Part shown: in pieces, positions 1-9,525 of the stretch
How the letters are laid out: each line of letters begins with the position of its first letter
How positions within the stretch are numbered: the first letter of the stretch is position 1
Origin: Streptomyces sp. CB02923
GTDB lineage: Bacteria; Actinomycetota; Actinomycetes; Streptomycetales; Streptomycetaceae
Length of the DNA: 64,000 bases
Reading direction: 5' to 3'
NCBI RefSeq assembly: GCF_001905005.1
Contig: NZ_LWKZ01000025.1
Span: forward strand, 186,001-250,000
Program-made: the position numbers and the translations under genes
The notes under the pieces: model-generated
Database searches by the model: none
What the model saw: the letters and a program-made list of their open reading frames with translations, nothing else
What the model was told of the DNA's origin: nothing

Positions 1-1
1 G

Positions 2-457
2 CGCCTGCTGGAGAAGTACGCGGTGCGCCGCGGCGGCGGCGTGAACCACCGCTTCGGCCTCGGTGACGCGCTCCTCGTCAAGGACAACCACATCGTCGCC
101 GCCGGTTCGGCGGGCGCCGCGCTGACGGCGGCCCGCGCCCGGGCCTCCGGCAAGCCCTGCGAGGTGGAGGTGACCACGCTCACCGAGCTGGACGAGATGC
201 TGGCCATGGGCGCCGACGAAGTGATGCTGGACAACTTCACCGTCGAACAGTGCGCCGAGGCCGTGCGCCGCCGCGACGCCGCGGGGGCCGGCACCCGCCT
301 GGAGGCTTCGGGCGGACTCACCCTCGACGTGGCCGCCGCATACGCCCGCACCGGCGTCGACCTGCTCGCCGTCGGTGCGCTGACCCACTCGGCACCCGCC
401 CTGGACCTGGGGCTGGACTTCGCCTCGCACACCGAAGGAGGAGAAGGGCACCGATGA
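2..457 (+). CDS. nadC: NadC, quinolinate phosphoribosyltransferase (3' part)
   Basis: C-terminal part of nicotinate-nucleotide pyrophosphorylase, which turns quinolinate and PRPP into nicotinate mononucleotide in NAD synthesis. The window opens inside the gene, so the N-terminal domain is missing. Visible family segments are GVNHRFGLGDALLVKDNH (substrate-binding Arg/Lys/His region), the EVEV strand, the DEVMLDNF acidic motif and LEASGG near the end. The stop TGA (455-457) overlaps the ATG of the PKS at 454, so the two are translationally coupled. In Streptomyces nadC normally sits with nadA/nadB; coupling to a PKS suggests this copy belongs to the biosynthetic cluster. That is inference, because upstream genes are not visible. 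Confidence 0.9.
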   Translation, partial: RLLEKYAVRRGGGVNHRFGLGDALLVKDNHIVAAGSAGAALTAARARASGKPCEVEVTTLTELDEMLAMGADEVMLDNFTVEQCAEAVRRRDAAGAGTRLEASGGLTLDVAAAYARTGVDLLAVGALTHSAPALDLGLDFASHTEGGEGHR

Positions 458-3400
458 GCCGACGCGAGACGGCCGCCCCCGACACCACCGGCACCGCCGA
501 CCACCGCATCGCGGTGGTCGGCATCGGCTGCCGGTTCCCCGGCGCCGAAGGCCCCGGGGCGTTCTGGCGCAATCTGAGGAACGGCACCGAGAGCGTCACG
601 TTCTTCGACGAAGAGCAGCTGACGGCAGCGGGGGTACCGGCGGCGCTGCGCGCCGACCCCGACTTCGTCCCGGCGCAGGCCGTGCTGGACGACGAGTTCG
701 GCTTCGACGCGGGCTTCTTCGGCATCAGCCCCCGCGAGGCGGACATCATGGATCCGCAGCATCGGCTGATGCTGGAGTGCGCCTGGGAGGCCCTTGAGGA
801 CAGCGGGCGCCGTCCCGACGCGGCGGGACAGAAGGTCGGCGTCTTCGCCGGCGGCTACCGCAGCGACTATCTCCAGCACGTACGCACCGATGGTGACGCT
901 GCGGCGGAGTTCGCCCGGGACGTCGCCAACGACAGCGACTACCTGGCCACCCGCGTCTCGTACAAGCTCAACCTGACCGGCCCTTCGGTGACCGTGCAGA
1001 CCGCCTGCTCCACTTCGCTGGTCGCCGTGCATCTCGCCTGCCAGAGCCTGCTCCTGGGAGAGTCCGACACGGCGCTGGCCGGCGGTGCCACGGTCCGCTC
1101 GGGCCATCAGCGCGGATACCTCTTCCAGCGTGGCGGCATCCTCTCCTCCGACGGGCACTGCCGCGCCTTCGACGCCGGTGCCGAGGGCACCGTCATCGGC
1201 GAAGGCGTGGGGGTCGTCGTACTGCGCAGACTGGCTGACGCGATCGCGGACGGCGACCCGGTCCGTGCCGTGATCATCGGCTCCGCGGTCGGCAACGACG
1301 GCGCCGACCGGGTCGGCTTCACGGCGCCCGGGGTGCAGGGCCAGTCCGAGATCGTCCGCACCGCCCTGGAGCGCGCCGGCGTGCGGCCCGGCACCATCGG
1401 GTACGTCGAGACGCACGGCAGCGGCACACCGCTCGGCGACCGTATCGAGGTCGACGCGCTCGACCGGGCCTTCCGCGCCGCGGGGTGGCGCGAGGGCACC
1501 TGCGCCATCGGATCGGTCAAGACCAACATCGGGCACACCCATGCCGCCGCAGGCATCGCCGGGCTGATCAAAACGGTCCTCTCCCTCCAGCACCGGATGC
1601 TGCCGCCGACCCTCCACTTCGAGCGGCCCAACCCGCGTATCCGCTTCGCCCGTACGCCGTTCCGGGTCAACGACGAGCTCACCGCGTGGACGTCGGAATC
1701 CGGCCCGCTGCGGGCCGGAGTGAGCTCCTTCGGCCTGGGCGGCACGGGCGCACACGTCGTCCTGGAACAGGCACCGGAACCGGTCCGTACAGGGGACGGC
1801 GAGTCCCGGGGCGACTGGCACCTGCTGCCGGTGTCCGCCCGCGACGCGGAGGGCGCGGAACGGGCGGCCGAGCGACTGGCCGCCCACCTCCAGGACCACC
1901 CCGGCCTCCGGCTGGCCGACGTCGCCCGGACACTGCAGAACGGCCGACGCCACTTCCCGCACCGTCGGGTCGCCGTCGCCCGTGACCTGGAGGAGGCCGT
2001 CTCCGCGCTGCGCGGCGCGGCCGCCGACGCCCTCTTCGCGGGCGAGGCGGCGGACGGCGCGCCGCCGGTGGCCCTCCTGCTGACCGGCCTGGGCGACCAG
2101 TACCCCCAGATGGGCCGTCAGCTCTACGAGACCGAGCCGGTCTTCCGCGCCGAGGTGGACCGCTGCGCGGCCCTGCTGCAGGAGCGTTCCGGCATCGACT
2201 TGTTGGCCTCCCTCTACCCCGGGCCCGCGCCCGCCGACGCCCCTGAACAGGGCCCCGACCTGCGCAGGCTCCTCGGCCGCGGCACCGCCCCCGAGACGGG
2301 CCTGAGCGAGACGGCGCAGGCCCAGCCCGCCCTGTTCGTCGTGGAGTACGCACTGGCCAGGCTGCTGGAGCACTGGGGTGTCCGCCCGGACGCGCTCATC
2401 GGCTACAGTCTCGGCGAGTACGTGGCGGCCTGCCTGTCGGGCGTGCTCACCCTGGAGGACGCGCTGGCGCTGGTGGCCGCGCGGGCCGGGCTGATCGGCC
2501 GGCTCGCGCCCGGGGCGATGCTCGCGGTGCCGCTGCCCGAGCCGCGGGTCCGCCCCCTGCTCGGCGACCGGCTCTCCCTGGCCGCGGTCAACGGGCCGGA
2601 TCTGTGCGTGCTTTCCGGGGAACCGGAGGCCGTCGCCGCCGTCGAGGCCGCCCTGGCGGCGGAGGGCGTGGCCGCGCGGCGGCTGAACGCCTCGCGCGCC
2701 TTCCACTCCGTCATGATGGAGCCGGTCGTCGAGGAGTTCACCGAACTGGTCGCGGGCTTCGTACTCAAGCCGCCGGCCATTCCGTACCTGTCCAACGTCA
2801 CCGGCGACTGGATCACGGACGAGCAGGCCACCGACCCCGCCTACTGGGCACGGCACCTGCGCGAGCCCGTCCGCTTCGCCGACGGCGTCCGCAAGTTGTG
2901 GACCGAACCGCGCCGGGTCCTCCTCGAAGTCGGTCCCGGCGCCACGCTGGGCGGCATCGCCCTACGCAACCGCCCCGCCGAGGAAGCCGCGGAACAGCTG
3001 GTCCTCGCCACGCTGCCGCCGTCGTTCGACCGGCGGCCGGCAGCCGGTTTCCTGCGCGGCACGCTCGGCAAGCTGTGGCTCGCCGGGGTGCCGGTGCGGT
3101 GGCCCGCCCTCGCGGGCGGACCGACGAGGGTCGCGCTGCCCCCCACCCCCTTCGACCGCCGTGAGCACCGCGTCACCTCCCGCTGGGAGACCGCGCAGGT
3201 CACGCCGGAGGCCCCTGCGCTCGTCCGCAAGGAGAACGTCACCGAGTGGTTCTCGGTGCCGGGGTGGGAACCGCTGCCTCCCCTGCTCTCCGGGACCGGC
3301 TCCGCCGACGAGCCGGCCACCTGGCTCGTGTTCCTCGACGGCCAGGGCGCCGGCGACCACGTCGCCGCGCGTCTGACCGAGCACGGACACCGGGTGGCGA

Positions 3401-6027
3401 CGGTCCGGCCCGGTGCGGCGTGGGGGGAAGCGGACGACGGGTGCTACACCGTGCGGCCCGGCCGGGCCGAGGACTACGACGCCCTGCTGCGGGAGCTGGA
3501 GCGTACCGCCGGCCTGCCGCGGCACATCGTGCACTGCTGGACCGTGACCGGACCGGACGACCGCCCGGACACCGGCGAGCTGCGGCGGCGCGCCTTCGAC
3601 AGTCTGCTGTTCCTGTCCCAGGCTCTCGGCAGGACGGGCGACACCGGCGAGACGGCGGTCACCGTCGTCTCCAGTGACCTGCACCCGCTGCACGGCGGCG
3701 ACTCGCAGCCGCTCAAGGCCCTCCTCCTCGGCCCCACCCAGGTGTGGCCGCGCGAAACCGCGGGCGTCAGCTGCCGCAGTGTCGACATCAGCCTCACCGC
3801 ACCCGCGAGCCGCCGCGACCTCCCCCGGGCCCTGGACGCCCTCGTAGCACAGCTGCACCAGCCGGTCACCGACACCCGCATCGCGCTGCGCGGCACCGGA
3901 CGCTGGCGGCAGGTGTACCTCCCCGTCCCCGCGGACGGGGAGCAGCACGGCAATCCCCGGCTGCGCCAGGGCGGTACGTATGTGATCACCGGGGGCCTGG
4001 GCGGCATGGCCCTGGAACTGGCGGGCCACCTGGCCCGGACAGCCGGTGCCGACCTGGTGCTGATCGGCCGCCACGGACTGCCGCCCCGCGAGGCGTGGGA
4101 CGGCCTGACGGCCGGACCGGGGGCCGATGCCGCGCTCGCCCGCAGGATCGAAGGGGTGCGCCGGCTGGAGGAACTCGGCAGCCGGGTCGACGTCGTACGC
4201 GCCGACATCACCGACGGCAGGGCGCTGACCGCGGCGATGCGGCAGGCCGTGGAGCGCTTCGGCGCCGTGCACGGCGTCGTACACGCCGCGGGCGTACCCG
4301 GCGGCGGCCTGATGCAGCTCAAGGACCCCGAGGCGGCGGCCCAGGTGCTGGCTCCGAAGGTGAGCGGCACACTCGCGCTCCTCGACGCCTGCCGCGAGGT
4401 GGCACCGGACGTGGACTTCGTCGTGCTGTGCTCCTCGCTGCTGTCGGTCACCGGCGGCCTCGGCCAGGTGGACTACTGCGCGGCCAACGCCTTCCTGGAC
4501 GCCGTGGCCCACCACCACGAGGCCCTCGGCGGCCTGCCGGTCACGACGGTCAACTGGGACGCCTGGCGCGAGGTCGGCATGGCCGAGCGGACCGTCGGCG
4601 AGAGCGCCGGGGAGACCGTCACGGCGATCGCCCACCCGCTGCTGCAACGGCGCCTCACCGCCACCGGGCGGCACGCGGTCTACGCGGCGGACTTCAGCGC
4701 CGACCGCAGCTGGCTCGTCGACGAGCACCGGATGCTGGGCCACCCGGTCGTTCCCGGCACCGGTCACCTCGAACTGGTGCGGGCCGCGGTGGCCGACCAC
4801 GCGGGCCGGGAGCTGCGTGACCTGTCGGACATCACCTTCTTCTCACCGATCGTGGTGGACGAGGACCGGCCGCGCGAGGTCCGCGTGGTGCTCGACCGCA
4901 CCGGCGACGCCTACGCGTTCTCGGTGGTCAGCCGGTACGACGGCAAGGCCGCCTGGCAGCTGAACTCCACCGGCCGGGCGACGGCCGCCGGCCCGGAGCG
5001 GCTGCCGGCCGACGGGCACCTGGACGTGGCGGTGCTGACCGGGCCGGACGGCCTACGCCCGGTGGAGCGTCCGGTACACGAGGGGCCGATGGGCTTCGCG
5101 GGCCGCTCGCTCTGCCTGGAGCGGATGTACGCCAGTGACCGGGAGTTCCTGGCCCTGCTGACCCTGCCCGAGCCGTTCGCCGGCGAGGTTCCGGGCCTGG
5201 CCCTCCACCCGTCGCTCATGGACCTCGCCACCGCCTTCGTCGGGGTGCACGCGGCGCACGAGTTCCGCATCCCCATCTCCTACGGCCGCATCACCCAGTT
5301 CGCACCGCTCACCGCGCGCGTCTACAGCCACCACCGCTACGCGGAAGCCGACCGCGCGGGGCAGGAGACCCTCTCCGCCGATGTGACGATCACCGACGAG
5401 GACGGCCGGGTACTGGTCAGCGTCGAGGGCTTCGTCCTGAAGCGCACCGGTGACCTCACCGAACGGCTGGCGGGTCTGCGGAACGGCACGTCCGACGAGA
5501 TCGTCGGCTACCGCTTCCCCGAGGCGGAACGGGAGCGGGAAGCTCCGGGTGTCGCCTTCCTGCGCCAGCAGCTGGAGCAGGGCATCCTGCCCGCCGAGGG
5601 CGTGGAGGCCTTCGACCGGATCGTGGCGGCGTCCCCGGGCCCCCAGGTCGCGGTGTGCACCCAGGGCCTGCACGCGGTGATGGAGCAAGTGGCCGCGGAG
5701 GGCGCGCAGCCGGAGGAGACCGCGGCGGACGGTGCCTCGGCCGCCCCCGCCCATCCCCGGCCGCATCTGATGACCCCGTACTCCGCCCCGGGGGACGGGA
5801 CCGAGAGCGCGCTGGCCGCGCTCTGGCAGAGCCTGCTGGGGCTGGACCGGGTCGGCGCCCACGACAACTTCTTCGACCTCGGCGGGCACTCCCTGCTGGG
5901 CATCCAGCTCGCGGCGCGGCTCCGGGCCGACCTGGGCGTGGACGTGGCCGTCGGCACCATCTTCAACGCGCTCACGGTCGCCGAGCTGGCCGTGGTCGTG
6001 GACCGGCTGCGGGAGGGGACCACGTGA
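454..6027 (+). CDS. Type I PKS, one module: KS-AT-KR-DH-ACP
   Basis: Modular polyketide synthase of 1857 residues; the ATG at 454 overlaps the nadC stop. KS spans about 15-440 with Cys near 185 (VQTACSTS) and both His motifs (VETHGSGTP, NIGHTHAAAG). AT is about 535-890 with GYSLGEY near 651 and RAFHS near 748, a malonyl-type signature. KR begins with TGGLGGMA near 1175 and keeps Ser, Tyr and Asn (QVDYCAANAF). A hot-dog DH follows at about 1393-1680 with HxxxGxxxxP (HRMLGHPVVP) and the second-site Asp (HPSLMDLA), so it looks active. ACP is about 1786-1855 (DLGGHSLLG). KR before DH reverses the usual order. There is no loading module and no ER, so the starter and product are unknown. Confidence 0.95.
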   Translation: MSRRETAAPDTTGTADHRIAVVGIGCRFPGAEGPGAFWRNLRNGTESVTFFDEEQLTAAGVPAALRADPDFVPAQAVLDDEFGFDAGFFGISPREADIMDPQHRLMLECAWEALEDSGRRPDAAGQKVGVFAGGYRSDYLQHVRTDGDAAAEFARDVANDSDYLATRVSYKLNLTGPSVTVQTACSTSLVAVHLACQSLLLGESDTALAGGATVRSGHQRGYLFQRGGILSSDGHCRAFDAGAEGTVIGEGVGVVVLRRLADAIADGDPVRAVIIGSAVGNDGADRVGFTAPGVQGQSEIVRTALERAGVRPGTIGYVETHGSGTPLGDRIEVDALDRAFRAAGWREGTCAIGSVKTNIGHTHAAAGIAGLIKTVLSLQHRMLPPTLHFERPNPRIRFARTPFRVNDELTAWTSESGPLRAGVSSFGLGGTGAHVVLEQAPEPVRTGDGESRGDWHLLPVSARDAEGAERAAERLAAHLQDHPGLRLADVARTLQNGRRHFPHRRVAVARDLEEAVSALRGAAADALFAGEAADGAPPVALLLTGLGDQYPQMGRQLYETEPVFRAEVDRCAALLQERSGIDLLASLYPGPAPADAPEQGPDLRRLLGRGTAPETGLSETAQAQPALFVVEYALARLLEHWGVRPDALIGYSLGEYVAACLSGVLTLEDALALVAARAGLIGRLAPGAMLAVPLPEPRVRPLLGDRLSLAAVNGPDLCVLSGEPEAVAAVEAALAAEGVAARRLNASRAFHSVMMEPVVEEFTELVAGFVLKPPAIPYLSNVTGDWITDEQATDPAYWARHLREPVRFADGVRKLWTEPRRVLLEVGPGATLGGIALRNRPAEEAAEQLVLATLPPSFDRRPAAGFLRGTLGKLWLAGVPVRWPALAGGPTRVALPPTPFDRREHRVTSRWETAQVTPEAPALVRKENVTEWFSVPGWEPLPPLLSGTGSADEPATWLVFLDGQGAGDHVAARLTEHGHRVATVRPGAAWGEADDGCYTVRPGRAEDYDALLRELERTAGLPRHIVHCWTVTGPDDRPDTGELRRRAFDSLLFLSQALGRTGDTGETAVTVVSSDLHPLHGGDSQPLKALLLGPTQVWPRETAGVSCRSVDISLTAPASRRDLPRALDALVAQLHQPVTDTRIALRGTGRWRQVYLPVPADGEQHGNPRLRQGGTYVITGGLGGMALELAGHLARTAGADLVLIGRHGLPPREAWDGLTAGPGADAALARRIEGVRRLEELGSRVDVVRADITDGRALTAAMRQAVERFGAVHGVVHAAGVPGGGLMQLKDPEAAAQVLAPKVSGTLALLDACREVAPDVDFVVLCSSLLSVTGGLGQVDYCAANAFLDAVAHHHEALGGLPVTTVNWDAWREVGMAERTVGESAGETVTAIAHPLLQRRLTATGRHAVYAADFSADRSWLVDEHRMLGHPVVPGTGHLELVRAAVADHAGRELRDLSDITFFSPIVVDEDRPREVRVVLDRTGDAYAFSVVSRYDGKAAWQLNSTGRATAAGPERLPADGHLDVAVLTGPDGLRPVERPVHEGPMGFAGRSLCLERMYASDREFLALLTLPEPFAGEVPGLALHPSLMDLATAFVGVHAAHEFRIPISYGRITQFAPLTARVYSHHRYAEADRAGQETLSADVTITDEDGRVLVSVEGFVLKRTGDLTERLAGLRNGTSDEIVGYRFPEAEREREAPGVAFLRQQLEQGILPAEGVEAFDRIVAASPGPQVAVCTQGLHAVMEQVAAEGAQPEETAADGASAAPAHPRPHLMTPYSAPGDGTESALAALWQSLLGLDRVGAHDNFFDLGGHSLLGIQLAARLRADLGVDVAVGTIFNALTVAELAVVVDRLREGTT

Positions 6028-6089
6028 CGGCCGCCCGGCGGACGGCCCGCCCCGCGGGCCAACGGATCGATTACGGCATGGAGGAGAAC

Positions 6090-6962
6090 ATGGAAGCGCT
6101 GTGTACGGTGGGTGTGGCCGGCGCCGGGGTGATGGGCCGCGAGGTGGCCCAGGTGCTGTCCCAGAACGGGCTGCGGGTGGTCCTCGTAGACGTCTCCCAG
6201 GAGGCGCTGGACGGGGCCCGCAAGGCCATCGGGCAGAAGGTCCGCTTCCAGCGCATGCTGGGCGACGACGGGCCGGTGGTCCCGGTGGCCGAGCTGCTGG
6301 AGCGCATCACCTTCGCCACCGACTACAGCGGTTTCGCCGAGGTGGACTTCGTCATCGAGAACGTCACCGAGGACTGGGAGACCAAACGCGTCGTGTACGC
6401 GGAGATCGACCGGCTCTGCCGGGAGGACGTGGTCTTCGCGGTGAACACCTCGTGCATCCCGATCACCAAGGTCGCGGGGTCGGTCTCGCGCCCGGACCGT
6501 GTCATCGGAACCCACTTCATGAACCCGGTCACCCAGAAGCCGGTCGTCGAGGTCATCCGGGGGCACCACACCTCCGACGCGACCGTCGCCACCACGCGGC
6601 AGCTGCTCGCGGCGACGGGCAAGAAGGGCATCGTCGTGAACGACGCGCCCGGCTTCGTGTCGAACCGGGTCCTCATGCTGACCATCAACGAGGCGGTCTT
6701 CCTCCTCCAGGACGGCGTCAGCACGGTCGAGGACATCGACGAGATCTTCCGGACCTGCTTCGGGCACAAGATGGGTCCGCTGGAGACGGCCGACCTCATC
6801 GGACTGGACACGATCCTGCTCTCGATCGAGGGCCTGTACGAGAGCTTCGCCGACAGCAAGTACCGGCCCTGCCCGCTGCTCCAGCGGATGGTGCACGCCG
6901 GGCTGCACGGCCGCAAGAGCGGGCGCGGCTTCTACGACTACGGCGGACAGGCCGCCGCCTGA
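6090..6962 (+). CDS. 3-hydroxyacyl-CoA dehydrogenase, FkbK-like
   Basis: NAD-dependent dehydrogenase of 290 residues. It has the N-terminal Rossmann motif GAGVMG, the catalytic His in THFMNP and the C-terminal helical domain (GFVSNRV, GRKSGRGFYDY). The start at 6090 is chosen because GGAGG lies 5 bases upstream; an in-frame ATG at 6078 lacks such a site. In methoxymalonyl/hydroxymalonyl-ACP pathways this family oxidises glyceryl-ACP C3 to the aldehyde level or beyond. The next three genes are an ACP, an acyl-CoA dehydrogenase and FkbH, which fixes its role as part of that cassette rather than fatty-acid oxidation. Confidence 0.9.
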   Translation: MEALCTVGVAGAGVMGREVAQVLSQNGLRVVLVDVSQEALDGARKAIGQKVRFQRMLGDDGPVVPVAELLERITFATDYSGFAEVDFVIENVTEDWETKRVVYAEIDRLCREDVVFAVNTSCIPITKVAGSVSRPDRVIGTHFMNPVTQKPVVEVIRGHHTSDATVATTRQLLAATGKKGIVVNDAPGFVSNRVLMLTINEAVFLLQDGVSTVEDIDEIFRTCFGHKMGPLETADLIGLDTILLSIEGLYESFADSKYRPCPLLQRMVHAGLHGRKSGRGFYDYGGQAAA

Positions 6963-7031
6963 CGTGCGCGGCCGCCGGGCGGCCCCGTCCCGTACCCCTG
7001 ATGTTCGCAACACCACCACAGAGAGGCCCCG

Positions 7032-7283
7032 ATGGACGACATCAAGTCCGCCACCAGGACATTCATCGGCAAGTACGTACGCAATCGCGAACTGGCAGAC
7101 CACGAGGACCTGTTCGCCTCGGGCTTCGTGAACTCGCTCTTCATCATGCAGCTGGTGATGTTCGTTGAGAGCGAGCTGGGGACACCGGTCGCCGACGAGG
7201 ACCTTCAGATGGACAACTTCCGCAGCGTGGACGCCGTGGCCGCCTTCGTGGCGCGCAAGGCCGCCGCCACGCCGGCCGCCTGA
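7032..7283 (+). CDS. Acyl carrier protein, FkbJ-like
   Basis: Free carrier protein of 83 residues. The phosphopantetheine Ser lies in FVNSLFIMQLV, the variant of the DSL motif typical of ACPs that carry glycerate-derived extender units. It begins after AGAGAGGC and sits between the dehydrogenase and the acyl-CoA dehydrogenase. By family it would hold the glyceryl group loaded by the FkbH protein during oxidation to 2-hydroxymalonyl-ACP. Confidence 0.9.
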   Translation: MDDIKSATRTFIGKYVRNRELADHEDLFASGFVNSLFIMQLVMFVESELGTPVADEDLQMDNFRSVDAVAAFVARKAAATPAA

Positions 7284-7303
7284 CGACCACGGGGGACACC
7301 ACG

Positions 7304-8440
7304 ATGCAGTTGACGGCGCGGCAGGAGAGCCTGTCCGCGGAAGCCCGGTCCTACGTCGCCCGGGAGATCGCACCGTACGCCGACGCGTGGGACCAGCGGC
7401 AGGCCGTGCCGGATACGGCCGTGTCCGGCTTCGCCGCGCAGGGGTACCTCGGTGCGCTGGTGCCCCGGGAGCACGGGGGCGCAGGGCTCGACGCTGTCTC
7501 CTTCGGGCTGCTGAACGAGGCGATCGGCCGAGGCTGTTCGTCGATGCGCAGCCTGCTGACCGTGCACAGCATGGTGGTGCACGCGGTCACCCGCTGGGGT
7601 GGCGAGCGGCAGCGCGCCGAGTGGCTGCCCCGCCTCGCCACCGGAGAGAGCGTCGGCGCCTTCGGCCTCTCCGAGCAGGATGCCGGAAGTGACGCCGGGC
7701 GGCTGAGCACCACGGCGGAACGCCTGCCGGGAGGCGGCTACCGTCTCAGCGGCGGCAAGAAGTGGACGACGTTCGGGCAGCGGGCGGACGTCTTCTTGGT
7801 CTTCGCCCGCCTGGAAGGCCAGATCACCGCGTTCCTTGTCGGGCGCGAGACACCCGGGCTGGAGGTCGTGCCCGTCACCGGCATGCTCGGCACACGGGCG
7901 TCCCTGCTGGCCGAACTGCGGCTGGACGACTGCCGGGTGCCGGACGACGCCCTCGTGGGGCGGCCCGGTTTCGGCCTGACGGCGGTGGCCACCAGCGCGC
8001 TCGACATCGGCCGGTACAGCGTGGCGTGGGGGTGCGTCGGCCTGCTCGCCGCATGCGCCGACGCGTCCATGGCGCACGCCGGGGAACGCGTCCAGTTCGG
8101 CAAGCCACTGGCGGAACACCAGCTGGTACGCCGCATGATCGCCGACATGGTCACCGACACGGCCGCGGCGCGGCTGCTCTGCCTCCGGGCGGGACGGCTG
8201 AAGGACGCCCGCGACCCGGAGACCGTGAACGCGACCTGGATGGCGAAGTACTTCGCGTCCGTCAAAGCGTTCCGCGCGGCGGCCGACACCGTACAGATCT
8301 TCGGGGCCGCGGGGTGTGCCGAGGGGCATCCGGCCCAGCGCATGCTGCGGGACGCGAAGATCATGGAAATCATCGAAGGAAGCACCGAAGTGCAGCAGGA
8401 CTACCTGGCGCAGGCCGCGCTGCGGGAGCACGCCGTATGA
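7304..8440 (+). CDS. Acyl-CoA dehydrogenase, FkbI-like
   Basis: FAD-dependent acyl-CoA dehydrogenase of 378 residues, usual length, with GLSEQDAGSD (flavin/substrate loop) and IIEGSTEVQQ near the C-terminus. In extender-unit cassettes this enzyme carries out the second oxidation of the ACP-bound C3 unit. Its TGA overlaps the ATG of the FkbH gene by four bases. Alone it could be a lipid enzyme; the FkbK/J/I/H neighbourhood is what assigns it. Confidence 0.9.
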   Translation: MQLTARQESLSAEARSYVAREIAPYADAWDQRQAVPDTAVSGFAAQGYLGALVPREHGGAGLDAVSFGLLNEAIGRGCSSMRSLLTVHSMVVHAVTRWGGERQRAEWLPRLATGESVGAFGLSEQDAGSDAGRLSTTAERLPGGGYRLSGGKKWTTFGQRADVFLVFARLEGQITAFLVGRETPGLEVVPVTGMLGTRASLLAELRLDDCRVPDDALVGRPGFGLTAVATSALDIGRYSVAWGCVGLLAACADASMAHAGERVQFGKPLAEHQLVRRMIADMVTDTAAARLLCLRAGRLKDARDPETVNATWMAKYFASVKAFRAAADTVQIFGAAGCAEGHPAQRMLRDAKIMEIIEGSTEVQQDYLAQAALREHAV

Positions 8441-9525
8441 GCGGGACGGGCAAGACCGCCAAGTGCGTCGTGTGGGACCTGGACCACACCGTCTGGGACG
8501 GCGTGCTCCTGGAAGACGGGCAGGTCACCCTGCGGCCCGGCGTCGCGGAGACCATCCGTACCCTCGACGAGCGCGGCATCCTTCACTCGGTCGCCAGCCG
8601 CAACGACCACGCGGCCGCCCTGGCCAGGCTCCAGGAACTCGGCCTGGCCGAGTACTTCCTGCACCCGCAGATCAACTGGGGCCCCAAGTCCGCCTCGGTA
8701 CGGGCCGTGGCCGAGGCGCTGAACATCGGCCTGGACACGATCGTCTTCGTCGACGACCAGCCCTTCGAACGGGACGAGGTCTCCTTCGCGGTGCCGCAGG
8801 TGCGCTGTCTGGACGCGGCCGTGGTGCCGGAGCTGGCGGACATGCCGGAGCTGATGCCGCGGTTCGCCACGGAGGACTCCCGGCGCCGCCGGGAGATGTA
8901 CCGGGCAGACCAGGCCCGCAAGACCGCCGAGGAGAACTTCGACGGGGCACAGGACGAGTTCCTGGCCGGCCTGGGCATGCGCTTCGAGATCGCTCCCGCG
9001 AGCGAGTCCGACCTGCAGCGCGCGGAGGAACTGACCGTGCGCACCAACCAGCTGAACACGACCGGCGTGACCTACTCCTACGAGGAGCTCGACGCGTTCC
9101 GCGCGTCGGACCAGCACCTCCTGCTGACCGCCGCCCTCACCGACCGGTACGGCGCCTACGGCACCATCGGCCTGGCGCTGGTGGAGACCGGCCGGCCGGA
9201 CTGGCACCTGCGGTTGCTGCTGATGTCCTGCCGCGTGATGTCGCGCGGCGTGGGCACCGTCCTGATCAACCACGTCAAGCGGCGGGCCCGGGACGCGGGC
9301 GCCCGGCTGGTCGCGGACTTCGTGCCGACCGACCGCAACCGGATGATGTACGTCTCCTTCAAGTTCAACGGCTTCGACGAGATCTCCCGCGAGGACGGCC
9401 TCGTACGGTTCGCCGCCGATCTGTCGTCGATCCCGCCCGACCCGGCCTATCTCGACCTCCGGGTGTCCGCCCCTCCCCCGCCCGTCCCTTCCACTCCAGC
9501 AGCTCCGCACACCGAGGACGCATGA
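8437..9525 (+). CDS. FkbH-like HAD-family glyceryl transferase/phosphatase
   Basis: Protein of 362 residues in the HAD IIIC/FkbH family, which takes D-1,3-bisphosphoglycerate, removes phosphate and loads the glyceryl group on an ACP. The HAD motif I appears as VWDLDHTVWDG (catalytic Asp pair), motif III/IV as FVDDQPFERDEV, and the C-terminal GNAT-like half carries NQLNTTG and DRNRMMY. It overlaps both neighbours by ATGA. With the three genes upstream it should give 2-hydroxymalonyl-ACP. The O-methyltransferase (FkbG) needed for methoxymalonyl-ACP is not in this operon or elsewhere in the window as a free enzyme. Confidence 0.93.
   Translation: MSGTGKTAKCVVWDLDHTVWDGVLLEDGQVTLRPGVAETIRTLDERGILHSVASRNDHAAALARLQELGLAEYFLHPQINWGPKSASVRAVAEALNIGLDTIVFVDDQPFERDEVSFAVPQVRCLDAAVVPELADMPELMPRFATEDSRRRREMYRADQARKTAEENFDGAQDEFLAGLGMRFEIAPASESDLQRAEELTVRTNQLNTTGVTYSYEELDAFRASDQHLLLTAALTDRYGAYGTIGLALVETGRPDWHLRLLLMSCRVMSRGVGTVLINHVKRRARDAGARLVADFVPTDRNRMMYVSFKFNGFDEISREDGLVRFAADLSSIPPDPAYLDLRVSAPPPPVPSTPAAPHTEDA

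Noticed and set aside
250..453. N-terminal extension of the first PKS upstream of 454
   Set aside because: It overlaps nadC in another frame and is Arg/Pro-rich; the ATG at 454 gives the usual KS start.
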